DNA of 64,000 nt, taken from NCBI GenBank assembly GCA_002083775.1, contig MTEI01000001.1, forward strand, positions 62,001 through 126,000, written 5' to 3'. The position numbers and the translations under genes are program-made. Each line of letters begins with the position of its first letter. The first letter of the stretch is position 1. A model generated the notes under the pieces. That model did not search any database, was not told where the DNA came from, and was given only the letters and a program-made list of their open reading frames with translations. The DNA is from Rhodoferax ferrireducens. GTDB lineage: Bacteria > Pseudomonadota > Gammaproteobacteria > Burkholderiales > Burkholderiaceae_C. Positions 35,904 through 45,262 of this stretch are shown piece after piece.

Positions 35904-36713
35904 TCACTGATCGGCCTGGCGAACTGCCGCGACAAATTCGCGCATGCGACCCGGGTCTTTGATGCCTTTGTGCCCCGGCACCTCAATGCCCGAGCTGACA
36001 TCCACCGCCAGCGTTTTACAACGTGGCCGCAACTGCGTGATGCCGTCGATCACGTTGGCAGCGCTCAGCCCACCACTCAAGACGAGGTGAGCGTTGACGT
36101 TTGGTGGAAGCAGTGACCAAGTGAATGTGTGCCCACCACCGCCGAACCCGTCAACTTGCGCGTCCAACAAAATGGCTTGAGCCTGTGAATAATCTTGGGC
36201 GAATTTTAAAAGATCAAAGTTGCGCCCCGCTTCACCCAGTGGAATTCGCGCAGCGCGCAGATACGGGCGCTGGTCCGGGCTGCATGCCGCCCAGCAGTCT
36301 TGTGGCGACTCATCACCATGAAATTGGGCGATAGCCCCCGCCACACCTGCGCAGGCAGCTCTGATATATGTAGTGTTTTCGTTGACAAAAAGCAGCACCG
36401 GGGTGACAAATGGCGGCAAGCGACTGGCCAGCGTCGCCGCCCGTTCGGGCGAAACAAAACGCGGGCTTTTGGCGTAAAGCACAAAACCGATGGCATCGGC
36501 ACCGGCAGCCACCGCGGCATCCACGTCCTGCTCGCGGGTCAGGCCACACATTTTGATGCGGGTGCGGTGGGCGGGTTGCACGGTTGTGGCCGCTGGGGTC
36601 GCCGTGCTGGCGCTGAGCGGCGTGGTGAGCGGCGCGGCAGTGGTTGCGATGATCGGTTTTGAAGGCGTCATGGGCTCGCTTGGGGCAGGTGTGGCAGATA
36701 AGTCAGCAGTCAT
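35904..36713 (-). CDS. trpF: Phosphoribosylanthranilate isomerase
   Basis: A 269-residue protein. The TrpF core begins at RTRIKMCGLTREQDV (about residue 52) and includes FVNENTTYIRAACAG, AQFHGDE and the phosphate-binding VDVSSGIE near the end. It isomerises phosphoribosylanthranilate in tryptophan synthesis. The first 50 residues are a Thr/Ala/Pro-rich low-complexity extension, unusual for this about 205-residue family. ATG at 36713 overlaps the truA stop. A start nearer the core could be used instead, but no internal ATG is obvious there. Confidence 0.9.
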   Translation of the reverse strand: MTADLSATPAPSEPMTPSKPIIATTAAPLTTPLSASTATPAATTVQPAHRTRIKMCGLTREQDVDAAVAAGADAIGFVLYAKSPRFVSPERAATLASRLPPFVTPVLLFVNENTTYIRAACAGVAGAIAQFHGDESPQDCWAACSPDQRPYLRAARIPLGEAGRNFDLLKFAQDYSQAQAILLDAQVDGFGGGGHTFTWSLLPPNVNAHLVLSGGLSAANVIDGITQLRPRCKTLAVDVSSGIEVPGHKGIKDPGRMREFVAAVRQADQ

Positions 36714-37504
36714 CACAGGGCTCCAGGCAGGCCGTCCAGCAGCGTCGGGTGTTCGGGCAGACCCCAGTGCGGTGCATAACGTGGCCCGACAAAATACAGG
36801 CCATAGGGCGAAAACGTGGGCGCGGCCGCATCGCGGTCACGCGCTGCCATCACCTCCAGCACCCAATCGGGTTCCTTGCGGCCATCTCCCACCATGATCA
36901 AACAGCCCATCAGGTTGCGGATCATGTGGTGCAAAAAGGCGTTGGCCTCAAACTCAAAGCGCCAGTAAGCGCCCCGGCGGCTGATGTCGATGCGCGTCAG
37001 AGTTTTGACCGGCGACAAGGCCTGGCAGGCGCTGGCGCGAAACGAACTGAAGTCGTGTTCACCCAGCAAATGCTGCGCGGCTTGTTGCATGCGTTCCATG
37101 TTCAAAGGCTTGTAGACCCAGCCGACGCGGCCCTGATCGATGCTCGGGCGCACCGGCGAGTCCAGCAGCACATAGGCATAACGCCGTGAGGTGGCGCTGG
37201 CGCGGCAGTGGAACTCGGGGGGCACTTGCTTGGCCCACTGCACCGCAATATCGTGCGGTAGCAAGGCGTTGGGGCCACGCACCCAGGCGGACTCGGGGCG
37301 CTCGGCAGGTGTGTCAAAGTGGATCACCTGCATCAGGCCATGCACGCCAGCGTCGGTACGGCCAGCGCACAGGGTGGAGACTTTTTGGCCAGTGAACTCG
37401 CCCAGCGCCTTTTCCAGCTTGTCCTGAATGGTCAGACCAGAAGTCTGGCTCTGCCAGCCCTGGTAGCTCAGCCCGTTGTAGCTGATGCCCAGCGCCAGCC
37501 TCAA
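36713..37504 (-). CDS. truA: tRNA pseudouridine(38-40) synthase
   Basis: A 263-residue TruA. It has the catalytic Asp51 in CAGRTDAGVHG, the N-terminal ALGISYNGLSYQGWQ and the HHMIRNLMG motif. It converts uridines 38-40 in tRNA anticodon arms. It lies between fimV and trpF, all on the reverse strand and closely spaced, so it is probably in one transcript with the trp genes. Confidence 0.96.
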   Translation of the reverse strand: MRLALGISYNGLSYQGWQSQTSGLTIQDKLEKALGEFTGQKVSTLCAGRTDAGVHGLMQVIHFDTPAERPESAWVRGPNALLPHDIAVQWAKQVPPEFHCRASATSRRYAYVLLDSPVRPSIDQGRVGWVYKPLNMERMQQAAQHLLGEHDFSSFRASACQALSPVKTLTRIDISRRGAYWRFEFEANAFLHHMIRNLMGCLIMVGDGRKEPDWVLEVMAARDRDAAAPTFSPYGLYFVGPRYAPHWGLPEHPTLLDGLPGAL

Positions 37505-37547
37505 TGCGTATTCCCCCGGCGACGACGAAGGGCGTGACGGAACCGGC

Positions 37548-40142
37548 TCAAAGCTTGTTCAGCGCGCTCTGGGCTTTGGCACGCAGGTCACCGGCCGCTT
37601 CGGCAATGACTTCTTCGATCAGCGCACGGGCACCGTCGTCGTCACCAATGGCGCGGAATTCGTCGGCCAGCGCCAGCTTGGTTTCCAGCGGGTCCATGGC
37701 TTCGTCGATGAACTCGCCCGGCACGGTGACCTTGTCCTCGCCCAGATCCAGCGACAGGGAGCCCAGGTCAAACGACATCAGCTCGTTGGCAGGTGCTTCT
37801 GCCGCTGCAGGTGTGGGTGTCGCTGCGGCCTGGTCAGCGGGAGGCAATGCAAGTTCCAGGTCCATGCCAGGCGTGTCAAAGTCGAGACTCTCGTCGAGCG
37901 CGTCACGGACCGTGGTCGGGCCGACACGCTCTTCGGCGGGTTCCTCGGTGACCACTTCGACGGCAGGTGGCAACTCTGCAGAAAGGGTTGGCAGCGGTGT
38001 ATCGTCGAACGCGTCCAAACCAGAAAAAGCGGTGGGCACGAGGTCGGAATGAGGGGAAGCAGCTGGAGGGGGCGGGGGGGCTGGCTCGGGTGCAACGTCG
38101 TCCATCGAGAAATCCAGGTCCAGGTCCAGATCGCCATGGCCGGTGGCAATGGGCGCTTCGTCCCGTGCCTCATCAGCAGCACTCTGGCCAACGGCGGTGG
38201 CCGCGAAAGCCGGTTCGGTTTTGCCAAAGTCTGGCAGTTGCGAGGCTAGCGGTTGGCCACCGGGGAGGTAGAGGGCGTTGTCGGGATCAATGGAGATCCC
38301 TTTTTCGCAGATTTGCTCCCATTCGGGGCCGGAACCATCGGTCAGGTTGAAGGCCAGGGCCGCCACCGATTCGAAGCCCTTGACGTCGCGCCGTTTGGCG
38401 TAAATCTCCAACAACTTCTGGTGGATGGCCACGCGCTGCGGGTTGGTGCGCAGGGCGTCTTTGAGAATTTCTTCGGCTTGCAGATCGCGACCGTAGGCCA
38501 GGTAAACGTCAGCCTCGGCCACCGGGTCAACATCATCCACGGCATCAAGCTGGCTTGGCGAATAGACCATGGATGAGCCAGTGGTCAGGCTGTCGGCCGT
38601 ATCCACGTTTTGGCCACCGCTGGCGCCCGAGAAAGCCAGGTCGCTGTTGGCGAAGGTGCTGTCAAGTTGTTCGGATTTCTTGCGCTGGCGGGCTTTGTAC
38701 AGTCCCAGGCCCGCAAGCAGGGCAATCAGGGCGGCAGCACCGGCGGGCAGCATGGGATCAGCCATCAGGTCGTCGATGAAGCTGGGCTCTTCAACAGGTG
38801 CGGGCACCACTGGCGGTGGCGCCGGCTTCTTGGGCGCAGGTGCGGGTGCCGCGGTTGCAGCAGGCTCTGCGACCGGCTCGGAGACCTTGGGCGCTGGCAG
38901 TGGCTCGGGGGCACTGGCAGGCGCTGGTGCCGGGGTGGCGGCAGGTGCGACGGTGGCTGGGGCGCTGGCGGCAGCGGCCAGTTTGTCCAGGTCCTGGATG
39001 TTCTTGGCCAGCTCTGCGGTGCGGCTTTCAGCCTTTTGCGCATTGCGTTCCTGTGCCAGTGCTTCTTCGCTGGACTTGCCCTGGACGGTGCCTTTGGACA
39101 GGGTCAACTTGTCAGAGGTGGCTGCTGCAGGCTTGGTGTCCTCGACGATCGCCTCCACTTTGCCACTGACATCCCGGCTGGCGGGTGCCACCTTGGCGGT
39201 GGGCACATTGCCGGCGAACTTGCGACGGTAGTCGTTGAAGTCCTGGCTCTGGGCGGTGATGATCTGGGTGGCTTCCTGGGGCGGGGTTGTGCTGGCCTGT
39301 TCGGCACTCGGGATGGTCACGACGGCGCCCGCCTTGATGCGGTTGACGTTGTCCTGGATGAAGGCGTCGGGGTTGGCGCGCAGCAGTGCCACCAACATCT
39401 GGTCAAGTGACACGCTGGCAGGTTTGCGGGTAGCGACGATGGCGCTGGCGGTATCGCCTGGTTTGACTTGGACAGTTTGATCGTCTGGCTCGGGCTTGGG
39501 GGCTGGCGCAGGTTGGGCCATTGGCGCGGGTTTGACGGTGGCTACTGCGGGTTTGGTCGCGACCACGGCAGGTTTGGCTGGGGTTGGCTCGGGTGGCGTG
39601 ACGCTGACCACGGGCGCTGCGGGCGTGGTCAAGACGGTGGCGGCAGCGGGTCTGGTGGGGGTCGTCGCGCGTTCAGGTGCGGGCACAGGCAATTGGGCGG
39701 CCACCGGTGCGCCACGCGTCTGACTGCGCAGGCTGGGTGGGTCAAACAGCATGGTGTAGTCACGCACGATGCGCCCGGAGTTCCAGCTGGTTTCCAGAAT
39801 CATGTCGACAAAAGGCTCGCCAACGGCGCGGTCGCTGCTCAGTCGCAGGTAAGCGCGCCCGTCCGGGCGACGTTGCAACGACGCAGTCAGGCTACCCAGC
39901 GCCGGGTTGTAGTCCAGACCAGCGGCCTGAAAGGCCTCGGGCGGTGCCACGCGCGTGACCAGGCTGGAGGCTTCTTCGGCGTTGATGTCCAAGACATCAA
40001 TTTCGGCTTTGAGGGGCTCGCCCAGGGCAGACTGCACAGTGATGCGACCCAATGACAGGGCCGCTGCAGGAGACCCCCATAAGCTCAAGACTGCAGCGAT
40101 TGCCAAAGCGGTAAGTTGATAGGGATGAGACTTCGCAATCAA
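37548..40142 (-). CDS. fimV: FimV-family peptidoglycan-binding inner-membrane protein
   Basis: An 864-residue protein. A signal peptide (1-28, LTALAIAAVLSLWGSPAAAL) leads into the conserved FimV N-terminal domain (LSLGRITVQSALGEPLKAEI), a LysM motif near 220-275 (TVQVKPGDTASAIVATRKP), a long Ala/Pro/Thr-rich stretch with a helical part, a membrane helix at about 462-482, an acidic cytoplasmic part with TPR-like repeats (about 520-620) and the terminal FimV domain (LADEFRAIGDDDGARALIEE). In Pseudomonas FimV acts in polar type IV pilus and twitching functions. TTG at 40142 is chosen because GGAGAG precedes it and it gives a proper signal peptide. Confidence 0.87.
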   Translation of the reverse strand: MIAKSHPYQLTALAIAAVLSLWGSPAAALSLGRITVQSALGEPLKAEIDVLDINAEEASSLVTRVAPPEAFQAAGLDYNPALGSLTASLQRRPDGRAYLRLSSDRAVGEPFVDMILETSWNSGRIVRDYTMLFDPPSLRSQTRGAPVAAQLPVPAPERATTPTRPAAATVLTTPAAPVVSVTPPEPTPAKPAVVATKPAVATVKPAPMAQPAPAPKPEPDDQTVQVKPGDTASAIVATRKPASVSLDQMLVALLRANPDAFIQDNVNRIKAGAVVTIPSAEQASTTPPQEATQIITAQSQDFNDYRRKFAGNVPTAKVAPASRDVSGKVEAIVEDTKPAAATSDKLTLSKGTVQGKSSEEALAQERNAQKAESRTAELAKNIQDLDKLAAAASAPATVAPAATPAPAPASAPEPLPAPKVSEPVAEPAATAAPAPAPKKPAPPPVVPAPVEEPSFIDDLMADPMLPAGAAALIALLAGLGLYKARQRKKSEQLDSTFANSDLAFSGASGGQNVDTADSLTTGSSMVYSPSQLDAVDDVDPVAEADVYLAYGRDLQAEEILKDALRTNPQRVAIHQKLLEIYAKRRDVKGFESVAALAFNLTDGSGPEWEQICEKGISIDPDNALYLPGGQPLASQLPDFGKTEPAFAATAVGQSAADEARDEAPIATGHGDLDLDLDFSMDDVAPEPAPPPPPAASPHSDLVPTAFSGLDAFDDTPLPTLSAELPPAVEVVTEEPAEERVGPTTVRDALDESLDFDTPGMDLELALPPADQAAATPTPAAAEAPANELMSFDLGSLSLDLGEDKVTVPGEFIDEAMDPLETKLALADEFRAIGDDDGARALIEEVIAEAAGDLRAKAQSALNKL

Positions 40143-40222
40143 TTTGTGCTCTCCGGTTTTACAGCCAGCCGCGCATGGTCTGTTGCGGGCACGCTGCCCA
40201 GGGACTCGAAAGAATAAAAAGC

Positions 40223-40251
40223 ACCATAACATCAATATGTTAGCCTGACAA
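40223..40251 (-). promoter_or_regulatory. Candidate promoter for fimV
   Basis: On the reverse strand TTGTCA (40251-40246) and TATGGT (40228-40223) have a 17-base spacer, placing a start point about 75 bases before the fimV start codon. The remaining asd-fimV gap (239 bases) shows an imperfect hairpin (TGACACCTG..CAGGCGTGTCA, about 40330-40355) and no gene. Confidence 0.4.
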
Positions 40252-40380
40252 GTTAAGTCAGCTTGTGAACAAGTTGACTGCGCGTTTGACCCTCGAGAGC
40301 GCGATTCTATGTTGTAGAGTGGCAACGACTTGACACCTGCGTACCCAGGCGTGTCAGGCTGCGAAGCCACGTCCAGTCAA

Positions 40381-41544
40381 TCAAGCTTGCAACAATATTC
40401 GCAGCATGCGCCGCAGCGGTTCTGCCGCACCCCACAACAATTGGTCGCCCACGGTGAAGGCACCCACATACTCTGGCCCCATCGCCAATTTGCGGATGCG
40501 TCCCACGGGGATCGTCATGGTGCCGGTGACGGCCACCGGCGTCAAGTCTTTGATGGTGGCTTCCCGCGTGTTGGGCACCACTTTGACCCACGGGTTGTCG
40601 GCGGCGATCATGGCCTCAATGTCGGCGCTGGGCACGTTTTTCTTTAATTTGAAGGTGAGTGCTTGGCTGTGGCAGCGCATGGCACCCACGCGCACGCAGA
40701 AGCCGTCGACCGGAATCGCGGTTGAGCCAAAACCTTCGCCCTGGCCCAGTATCTTGTTGGTCTCAGCCATGCCTTTCCACTCTTCCTTGGACTGGCCCCA
40801 ACCCGGCTCGTCATGGTTTTTGCCGATGCCAAGGTCTTTGTCTATCCAGGGAATCAGCGAGCCACCCAGCGGCACGCCGAAGTTGGCGGTCTCGGTGGCG
40901 TTTAAGCCTCGTTGTTTGGCGATCACCAAACGGTCGATCTCCAGAATGGCGCTCTTGGGGTCGTCCAGCAGGGCCTTGACTTCGGCGTTGAGCGTGCCGT
41001 ATTGCGTGAGCAGTTCACGCATGTGTTGCGCGCCGCCGCCGCTGGCAGCCTGATAAGTCTGGGTGCTCATCCATTCCACCAGGCCCGCCTTGTAAAGCGC
41101 GCCCACGCCCATCAGCATGCAGCTCACCGTGCAGTTGCCACCAATCCAGTTCTTGCCACCCTGGCTCAGCGCGGTTTGAATCACCGGCATGTTGACCGGG
41201 TCGAGAATGATCACCGCGTCTTTTTCCATGCGCAGCGTGGAGGCAGCGTCGATCCAGTGGCCTGCCCAACCAGCAGCGCGCAGCTTGGGAAACACGGCGG
41301 TGGTGTAGTCGCCACCCTGAGCGCTGATGATGATGTCGCAGCGTTTCAAGGCATCGATGTTGAAGGCGTCTTGCAACACGGTCTCGTTCTTGGCCAGCGC
41401 AGGGGCCTGGCCACCAGCGTTGGAGGTGGAGAAAAACACCGGCTCAATCAGATCAAAGTCGCCCTCAGCCTGCATGCGGTCCAGCAAAACCGAGCCGACC
41501 ATGCCACGCCAGCCCACCAAACCCACCAAATTGCCCACTTTCAT
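40381..41544 (-). CDS. asd: Aspartate-semialdehyde dehydrogenase
   Basis: A 387-residue enzyme of the Gram-negative type. It has [14 protein letters not shown] (about 11-24), the catalytic Cys138 in [12 protein letters not shown], and downstream [17 protein letters not shown]. It reduces aspartyl phosphate to the semialdehyde, the branch point for lysine, methionine and threonine synthesis. ATG at 41544 gives the normal N-terminus [11 protein letters not shown]; the 39 residues upstream are not conserved in character. It follows leuB in the same direction. Confidence 0.95.
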   Translation of the reverse strand: MKVGNLVGLVGWRGMVGSVLLDRMQAEGDFDLIEPVFFSTSNAGGQAPALAKNETVLQDAFNIDALKRCDIIISAQGGDYTTAVFPKLRAAGWAGHWIDAASTLRMEKDAVIILDPVNMPVIQTALSQGGKNWIGGNCTVSCMLMGVGALYKAGLVEWMSTQTYQAASGGGAQHMRELLTQYGTLNAEVKALLDDPKSAILEIDRLVIAKQRGLNATETANFGVPLGGSLIPWIDKDLGIGKNHDEPGWGQSKEEWKGMAETNKILGQGEGFGSTAIPVDGFCVRVGAMRCHSQALTFKLKKNVPSADIEAMIAADNPWVKVVPNTREATIKDLTPVAVTGTMTIPVGRIRKLAMGPEYVGAFTVGDQLLWGAAEPLRRMLRILLQA

Positions 41545-41611
41545 ACTTTTACCTTTTGCGATTGTTTCAATATGTACCTGCCGTCCGCGACGTCGGGGCG
41601 ATAGCTTGGCC

Positions 41612-42682
41612 TCAGCGCATGGCCTTGACGACTGCGTTGCCCATGTCGATGGTGGACACACGGGTGCACCCTTCGCTGTGAATATCGGCCGTGCGCAAAC
41701 CCTGCGCCAACACGTTTTTCACAGCAGTTTCAATGTGCTGGGCCGCGGCCTCCTGGTTCAGGCTGAAACGCAGCATCATTGCCGCGCTCAAAATGGTGGC
41801 CAGCGGGTTGGCGATGCCTTGGCCAGCAATGTCAGGGGCGCTGCCGTGGCTGGGCTCGTACAGGCCCTTGCTGTTGGCGTCCAGGCTGGCCGAGGGCAGC
41901 ATGCCAATGGAGCCGGTGAGCATCGAGGCTTCGTCCGAGAGGATGTCGCCAAACATGTTGCCGGTGACGATCACATCAAATTTTTTGGGTGCCTTGACCA
42001 GTTGCATGGCGGCGTTGTCCACATACATATGATCCAGCGCCACATCCGGGTACTGCTGGCTGACCTCGATCATGATGTCCTTCCAGAACTGGAAGGTTTC
42101 CAGAACATTGGCTTTGTCGACGCTGGTGACGCGTTTGCTGCGTTTGCGTGCGGCCTGAAAGGCCACGTGAGCAATCCGCTCGATCTCCGGGCGGCTGTAG
42201 CGCATGGTGTCGAAAGCTTCTTCAGCTTCGGGGAAGTTGCCATCGGTGGCGATACGCCGTCCACGCGGCTGGCCGAAGTAGATATCACCTGTCAGCTCGC
42301 GGATGATCAGGATGTCGAGCCCGGCCACCAGTTCAGGTTTCAGGCTGGAGGCGCCCACCAGCTCCGGGTAACAAATGGCGGGACGAAAATTGGCGAACAG
42401 ACCCAGATTTTTGCGCAGGCCCAAAATGGCTTGCTCGGGACGCAAATGGCGCTCCAGGTTGTCGTACTTCCAGTCGCCCACCGCGCCGAACAAAATGGCA
42501 TCAGCGTCCTGGGCCAGTTTCAGCGTCGAGGCGGGCAGCGGGTGGCCCAGCGCGGCGTAAGCGGCACCACCGACCGGTGCGGTTTCCATTTCGAATGGAA
42601 GATTGAGGGCGTGCAATACCTTGACTGCTTCGACCACAATTTCAGGACCGATGCCATCACCTGGCAAGACTGCAATTTTCAT
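41612..42682 (-). CDS. leuB: 3-isopropylmalate dehydrogenase
   Basis: A 356-residue enzyme. It starts [16 protein letters not shown], with the isocitrate/isopropylmalate signature [20 protein letters not shown] and the NAD site [14 protein letters not shown]. It oxidatively decarboxylates 3-isopropylmalate in leucine synthesis. ATG at 42682 is preferred to one 13 codons upstream, which lies in the hairpin leader. It follows leuC and leuD on the same strand, and asd comes next. Confidence 0.96.
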   Translation of the reverse strand: MKIAVLPGDGIGPEIVVEAVKVLHALNLPFEMETAPVGGAAYAALGHPLPASTLKLAQDADAILFGAVGDWKYDNLERHLRPEQAILGLRKNLGLFANFRPAICYPELVGASSLKPELVAGLDILIIRELTGDIYFGQPRGRRIATDGNFPEAEEAFDTMRYSRPEIERIAHVAFQAARKRSKRVTSVDKANVLETFQFWKDIMIEVSQQYPDVALDHMYVDNAAMQLVKAPKKFDVIVTGNMFGDILSDEASMLTGSIGMLPSASLDANSKGLYEPSHGSAPDIAGQGIANPLATILSAAMMLRFSLNQEAAAQHIETAVKNVLAQGLRTADIHSEGCTRVSTIDMGNAVVKAMR

Positions 42683-42718
42683 GGTGTATTTGACTTTCCA
42701 ATAAAAGTGGTTGATGGA

Positions 42719-42745
42719 CACCTGCTCACAAGCTGCGAGCAGGTG
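42719..42745 (-). other. Hairpin in the leuD-leuB gap
   Basis: CACCTGCTC (42719-42727) and GAGCAGGTG (42737-42745) make a perfect 9-bp stem about 37 bases before leuB. No T-run follows on the leuB strand, so a terminator is unlikely. The 175-base gap around it has no credible gene. Confidence 0.55.
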
Positions 42746-42857
42746 CGTTCAAAAAAGGACGACATGAATGGGCTGGCAGAGGTACCGCACCCTGGCGTAG
42801 AAGCGCGGCCAGTCAACCCAGTGAAACATCATTCAAGAAAGATATAAAGATAGCAGC

Positions 42858-43508
42858 TTACCCAAGCATGGTATGGGCTAGCCAGGGTTTTTGTGCCAAA
42901 CGTTCTGCTTCGAAAGCCTTGATCTTGTCGGCGTGGCGCAGCGTCAGGCCGATGTCATCCAAGCCGTTGACAAGGCAATATTTGCGAAACGCCTGCACAT
43001 CAAAGGGCAACTCGTCTCCGTCGGGCTTGATCACCACCTGGCGCTCCAGGTCAACCGTCAGCGTGTAGCCGGGGAATGCCAGTGTCTCGTCAAACAGACG
43101 GCCAACCTGCACCTCGGTCAGCACAATCGGCAACAGGCCGTTCTTGAAGCTGTTGTTGAAAAAGATGTCGGCGTAGCTGGGGGCAATGATGGCGCGAAAC
43201 CCATACTGGTCCAGGGCCCAGGGCGCGTGTTCACGCGAGGAGCCGCAACCAAAGTTTTTTCGCGCCAGCAAAATTGACGCGCCCTGGTAACGCGGTTGGT
43301 TCAGCACAAAGTCCGGGTTGGGCTGACGGCTGGCGGGGTCCTGGCCCGGAAAACCGGCATCCAGATAGCGCCACTCGTCGAACAGGTTCTGGCCAAAACC
43401 GGTTTTCCGGATGGACTTGAGAAACTGCTTGGGAATGATGGCGTCGGTGTCGACGTTTTCACGGTCGATCGGTGCCACCAGGCCCCTGAGTAAAGTGAAT
43501 TTTTGCAT
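42858..43508 (-). CDS. leuD: 3-isopropylmalate dehydratase small subunit
   Basis: A 216-residue LeuD with the N-terminal [20 protein letters not shown] and the substrate-loop [14 protein letters not shown]. It forms the swivelling domain of isopropylmalate isomerase with LeuC. It starts 6 bases after the entericidin-like gene. The usual leuC-leuD pair is therefore separated by a small lipoprotein gene. Confidence 0.96.
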   Translation of the reverse strand: MQKFTLLRGLVAPIDRENVDTDAIIPKQFLKSIRKTGFGQNLFDEWRYLDAGFPGQDPASRQPNPDFVLNQPRYQGASILLARKNFGCGSSREHAPWALDQYGFRAIIAPSYADIFFNNSFKNGLLPIVLTEVQVGRLFDETLAFPGYTLTVDLERQVVIKPDGDELPFDVQAFRKYCLVNGLDDIGLTLRHADKIKAFEAERLAQKPWLAHTMLG

Positions 43509-43514
43509 GAGGTC

Positions 43515-43643
43515 TTATTTCTTGGCTGCGCCTTCAATGGCCGAGCCGGCTTTTTGAATGTCTTGACCGACGCCCTTGACGGTGTTGCAGCCGGTCAGGG
43601 CCAGAAAAACGGTGATCAGCGCGAAAAAAGTGAGATGTTTCAT
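43515..43643 (-). CDS. Entericidin-type small lipoprotein
   Basis: A 42-residue protein. The lipobox LTGC (Cys19) follows a hydrophobic leader (LTFFALITVFLAL), and the mature part NTVKGVGQDIQKAGSAIEGA matches the EcnA/EcnB family. In Enterobacteria the pair is an antidote and toxin lipoprotein. Only one is seen here, so toxin or antidote status is undecided. AGGAACG is a weak ribosome-binding site. It sits between leuC and leuD, where such small lipoproteins recur in Burkholderiales. Confidence 0.82.
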   Translation of the reverse strand: MKHLTFFALITVFLALTGCNTVKGVGQDIQKAGSAIEGAAKK

Positions 43644-43665
43644 GAAGCGTTCCTGAATGAGAGCG

Positions 43666-45129
43666 TTAGACAAACCGTCTGACATCGACAAAATGGCCAT
43701 GAATCGCTGCGGCCGCTGCCATCGCCGGACTGACCAGGTGGGTGCGCCCGCCCGCGCCCTGACGGCCTTCAAAGTTGCGGTTGCTGGTCGAGGCACAGCG
43801 TTCACCTGGCTCCAGCCGGTCGGCATTCATGGCCAGACACATGGAGCAGCCAGGCTCGCGCCAGTCAAAACCCGCAGCCTTGAAGATCTCGTGCAGCCCT
43901 TCGTGCTCGGCCTGTTCCTTGACCAGACCAGAACCGGGTACGACCAATGCCAGGCGGATATTGGGCGCCACCTTGCGTCCCAGCGATTTCACGACCGCAG
44001 CAGCCTCGCGCATGTCCTCAATCCGGCTGTTGGTGCAAGAACCGATGAAGACCTTGTCCACATACAGATCGTTGAGGGCCTTGCCCGGCTCCAGCCCCAT
44101 GTAGGCCAGTGCTCGCTCGATGGCGCCGCGTTTGTTGATGTCTTTTTCCTTGTCGGGGTCTGGCACACGCTCATGGATACCCAGCACCATCTCGGGTGAG
44201 GTGCCCCAGGTCACTTGCGGCACCAGGTTGGATGCATCGATGTTGACAACGGCATCAAAATGGGCTCCAGTGTCGGATTGGAGCGTCTTCCAGTAAGTGA
44301 CGGCCTGATCCCACTCCAACGCGGCGGCTGCATCGTTGGGTGCGTTGGAGCCGGGGGCCAGTGGCCGCCCTTTGATGTACTGGATGGTTTTGTCATCCAC
44401 TGCCACCAGGCCCGCACGGGCACCGGCTTCAATGGCCATGTTGCACACCGTCATGCGGCCTTCCATACTCAGCGCGCGAATGGCTGCGCCAGCAAATTCG
44501 ATCGTGTAGCCAGTGCCGCCAGCGGTACCGATCTTCCCGATAACCGCCAGCACGATGTCTTTGCCACCACAGCCACGCGGCAGCAGTCCATCGACCTGTA
44601 CCCGCATGTTTTTGGCTTTTTTGGCCAGCAGGGTCTGGGTGGCCATCACGTGCTCCACCTCACTGGTGCCAATGCCATGCGCCAGTGCACCAAAAGCGCC
44701 GTGGGTAGAGGTGTGCGAGTCGCCGCACACAACGGTCATACCCGGCAGGGTGGCACCACTCTCAGGCCCGATGACGTGAACGATGCCCTGGCGCCGCGTC
44801 AGGAACGGAAAGTAGGCCGCAGCGCCATATTCCTTGATGTTGGCGTCCAGCGTCATCACCTGCTCTTTGCTGGTGGGATCGGTGATGCCGTCATAACCAC
44901 GCTCCCAGCCGTTGGTGGGCGTGTTGTGGTCAGCGGTTGCCACAACTGAACTTACCCGCCAAAGTGGACGATGGGTCTGGCGCAGACCTTCAAAAGCCTG
45001 TGGGCTGGTGACTTCATGGACCAGATGACGGTCGATGTAAAGCAGGGTCGTGCCGTCTTCTTCGGTATGGACGACATGCTCGTCCCAGAGCTTGTCATAC
45101 AGGGTGCGTGCGTGCGAGTTTGATTCCAT
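43666..45129 (-). CDS. leuC: 3-isopropylmalate dehydratase large subunit
   Basis: A 487-residue aconitase-family protein. The 4Fe-4S ligands are in [14 protein letters not shown] and [11 protein letters not shown], and substrate residues in [20 protein letters not shown]. It dehydrates and rehydrates isopropylmalate with LeuD. The start is uncertain: ATG at 45129 ([18 protein letters not shown]) or 45174, neither with a good ribosome-binding site. Most homologues begin shortly before RTLYDK. It is first in the leftward leu-asd run, and leuA is not in the window. Confidence 0.95.
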   Translation of the reverse strand: MESNSHARTLYDKLWDEHVVHTEEDGTTLLYIDRHLVHEVTSPQAFEGLRQTHRPLWRVSSVVATADHNTPTNGWERGYDGITDPTSKEQVMTLDANIKEYGAAAYFPFLTRRQGIVHVIGPESGATLPGMTVVCGDSHTSTHGAFGALAHGIGTSEVEHVMATQTLLAKKAKNMRVQVDGLLPRGCGGKDIVLAVIGKIGTAGGTGYTIEFAGAAIRALSMEGRMTVCNMAIEAGARAGLVAVDDKTIQYIKGRPLAPGSNAPNDAAAALEWDQAVTYWKTLQSDTGAHFDAVVNIDASNLVPQVTWGTSPEMVLGIHERVPDPDKEKDINKRGAIERALAYMGLEPGKALNDLYVDKVFIGSCTNSRIEDMREAAAVVKSLGRKVAPNIRLALVVPGSGLVKEQAEHEGLHEIFKAAGFDWREPGCSMCLAMNADRLEPGERCASTSNRNFEGRQGAGGRTHLVSPAMAAAAAIHGHFVDVRRFV

Positions 45130-45205
45130 GCGTGCTGGCGTGTTGGTGTTCGAGGCAGCGATTTTAAGGTCCATCACTTGAGGGTTGGCCCGTGGTGTCG
45201 ACCAG

Positions 45206-45245
45206 CCAAATAAAAAGCCCGTCGGCATGTTCTGCCGACGGGCTT
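45206..45245 (-). terminator. Strong intrinsic terminator after gltA
   Basis: AAGCCCGTCGGCA (45215-45227) and TGCCGACGGGCTT (45233-45245) form a perfect 13-bp stem with loop TGTTC. On the reverse strand it is followed by TTTTTATTT. It lies 17 bases beyond the gltA stop and isolates the TCA operon from leuC. Confidence 0.92.
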
Positions 45246-45262
45246 CGCAGGTAGATCTGCGA

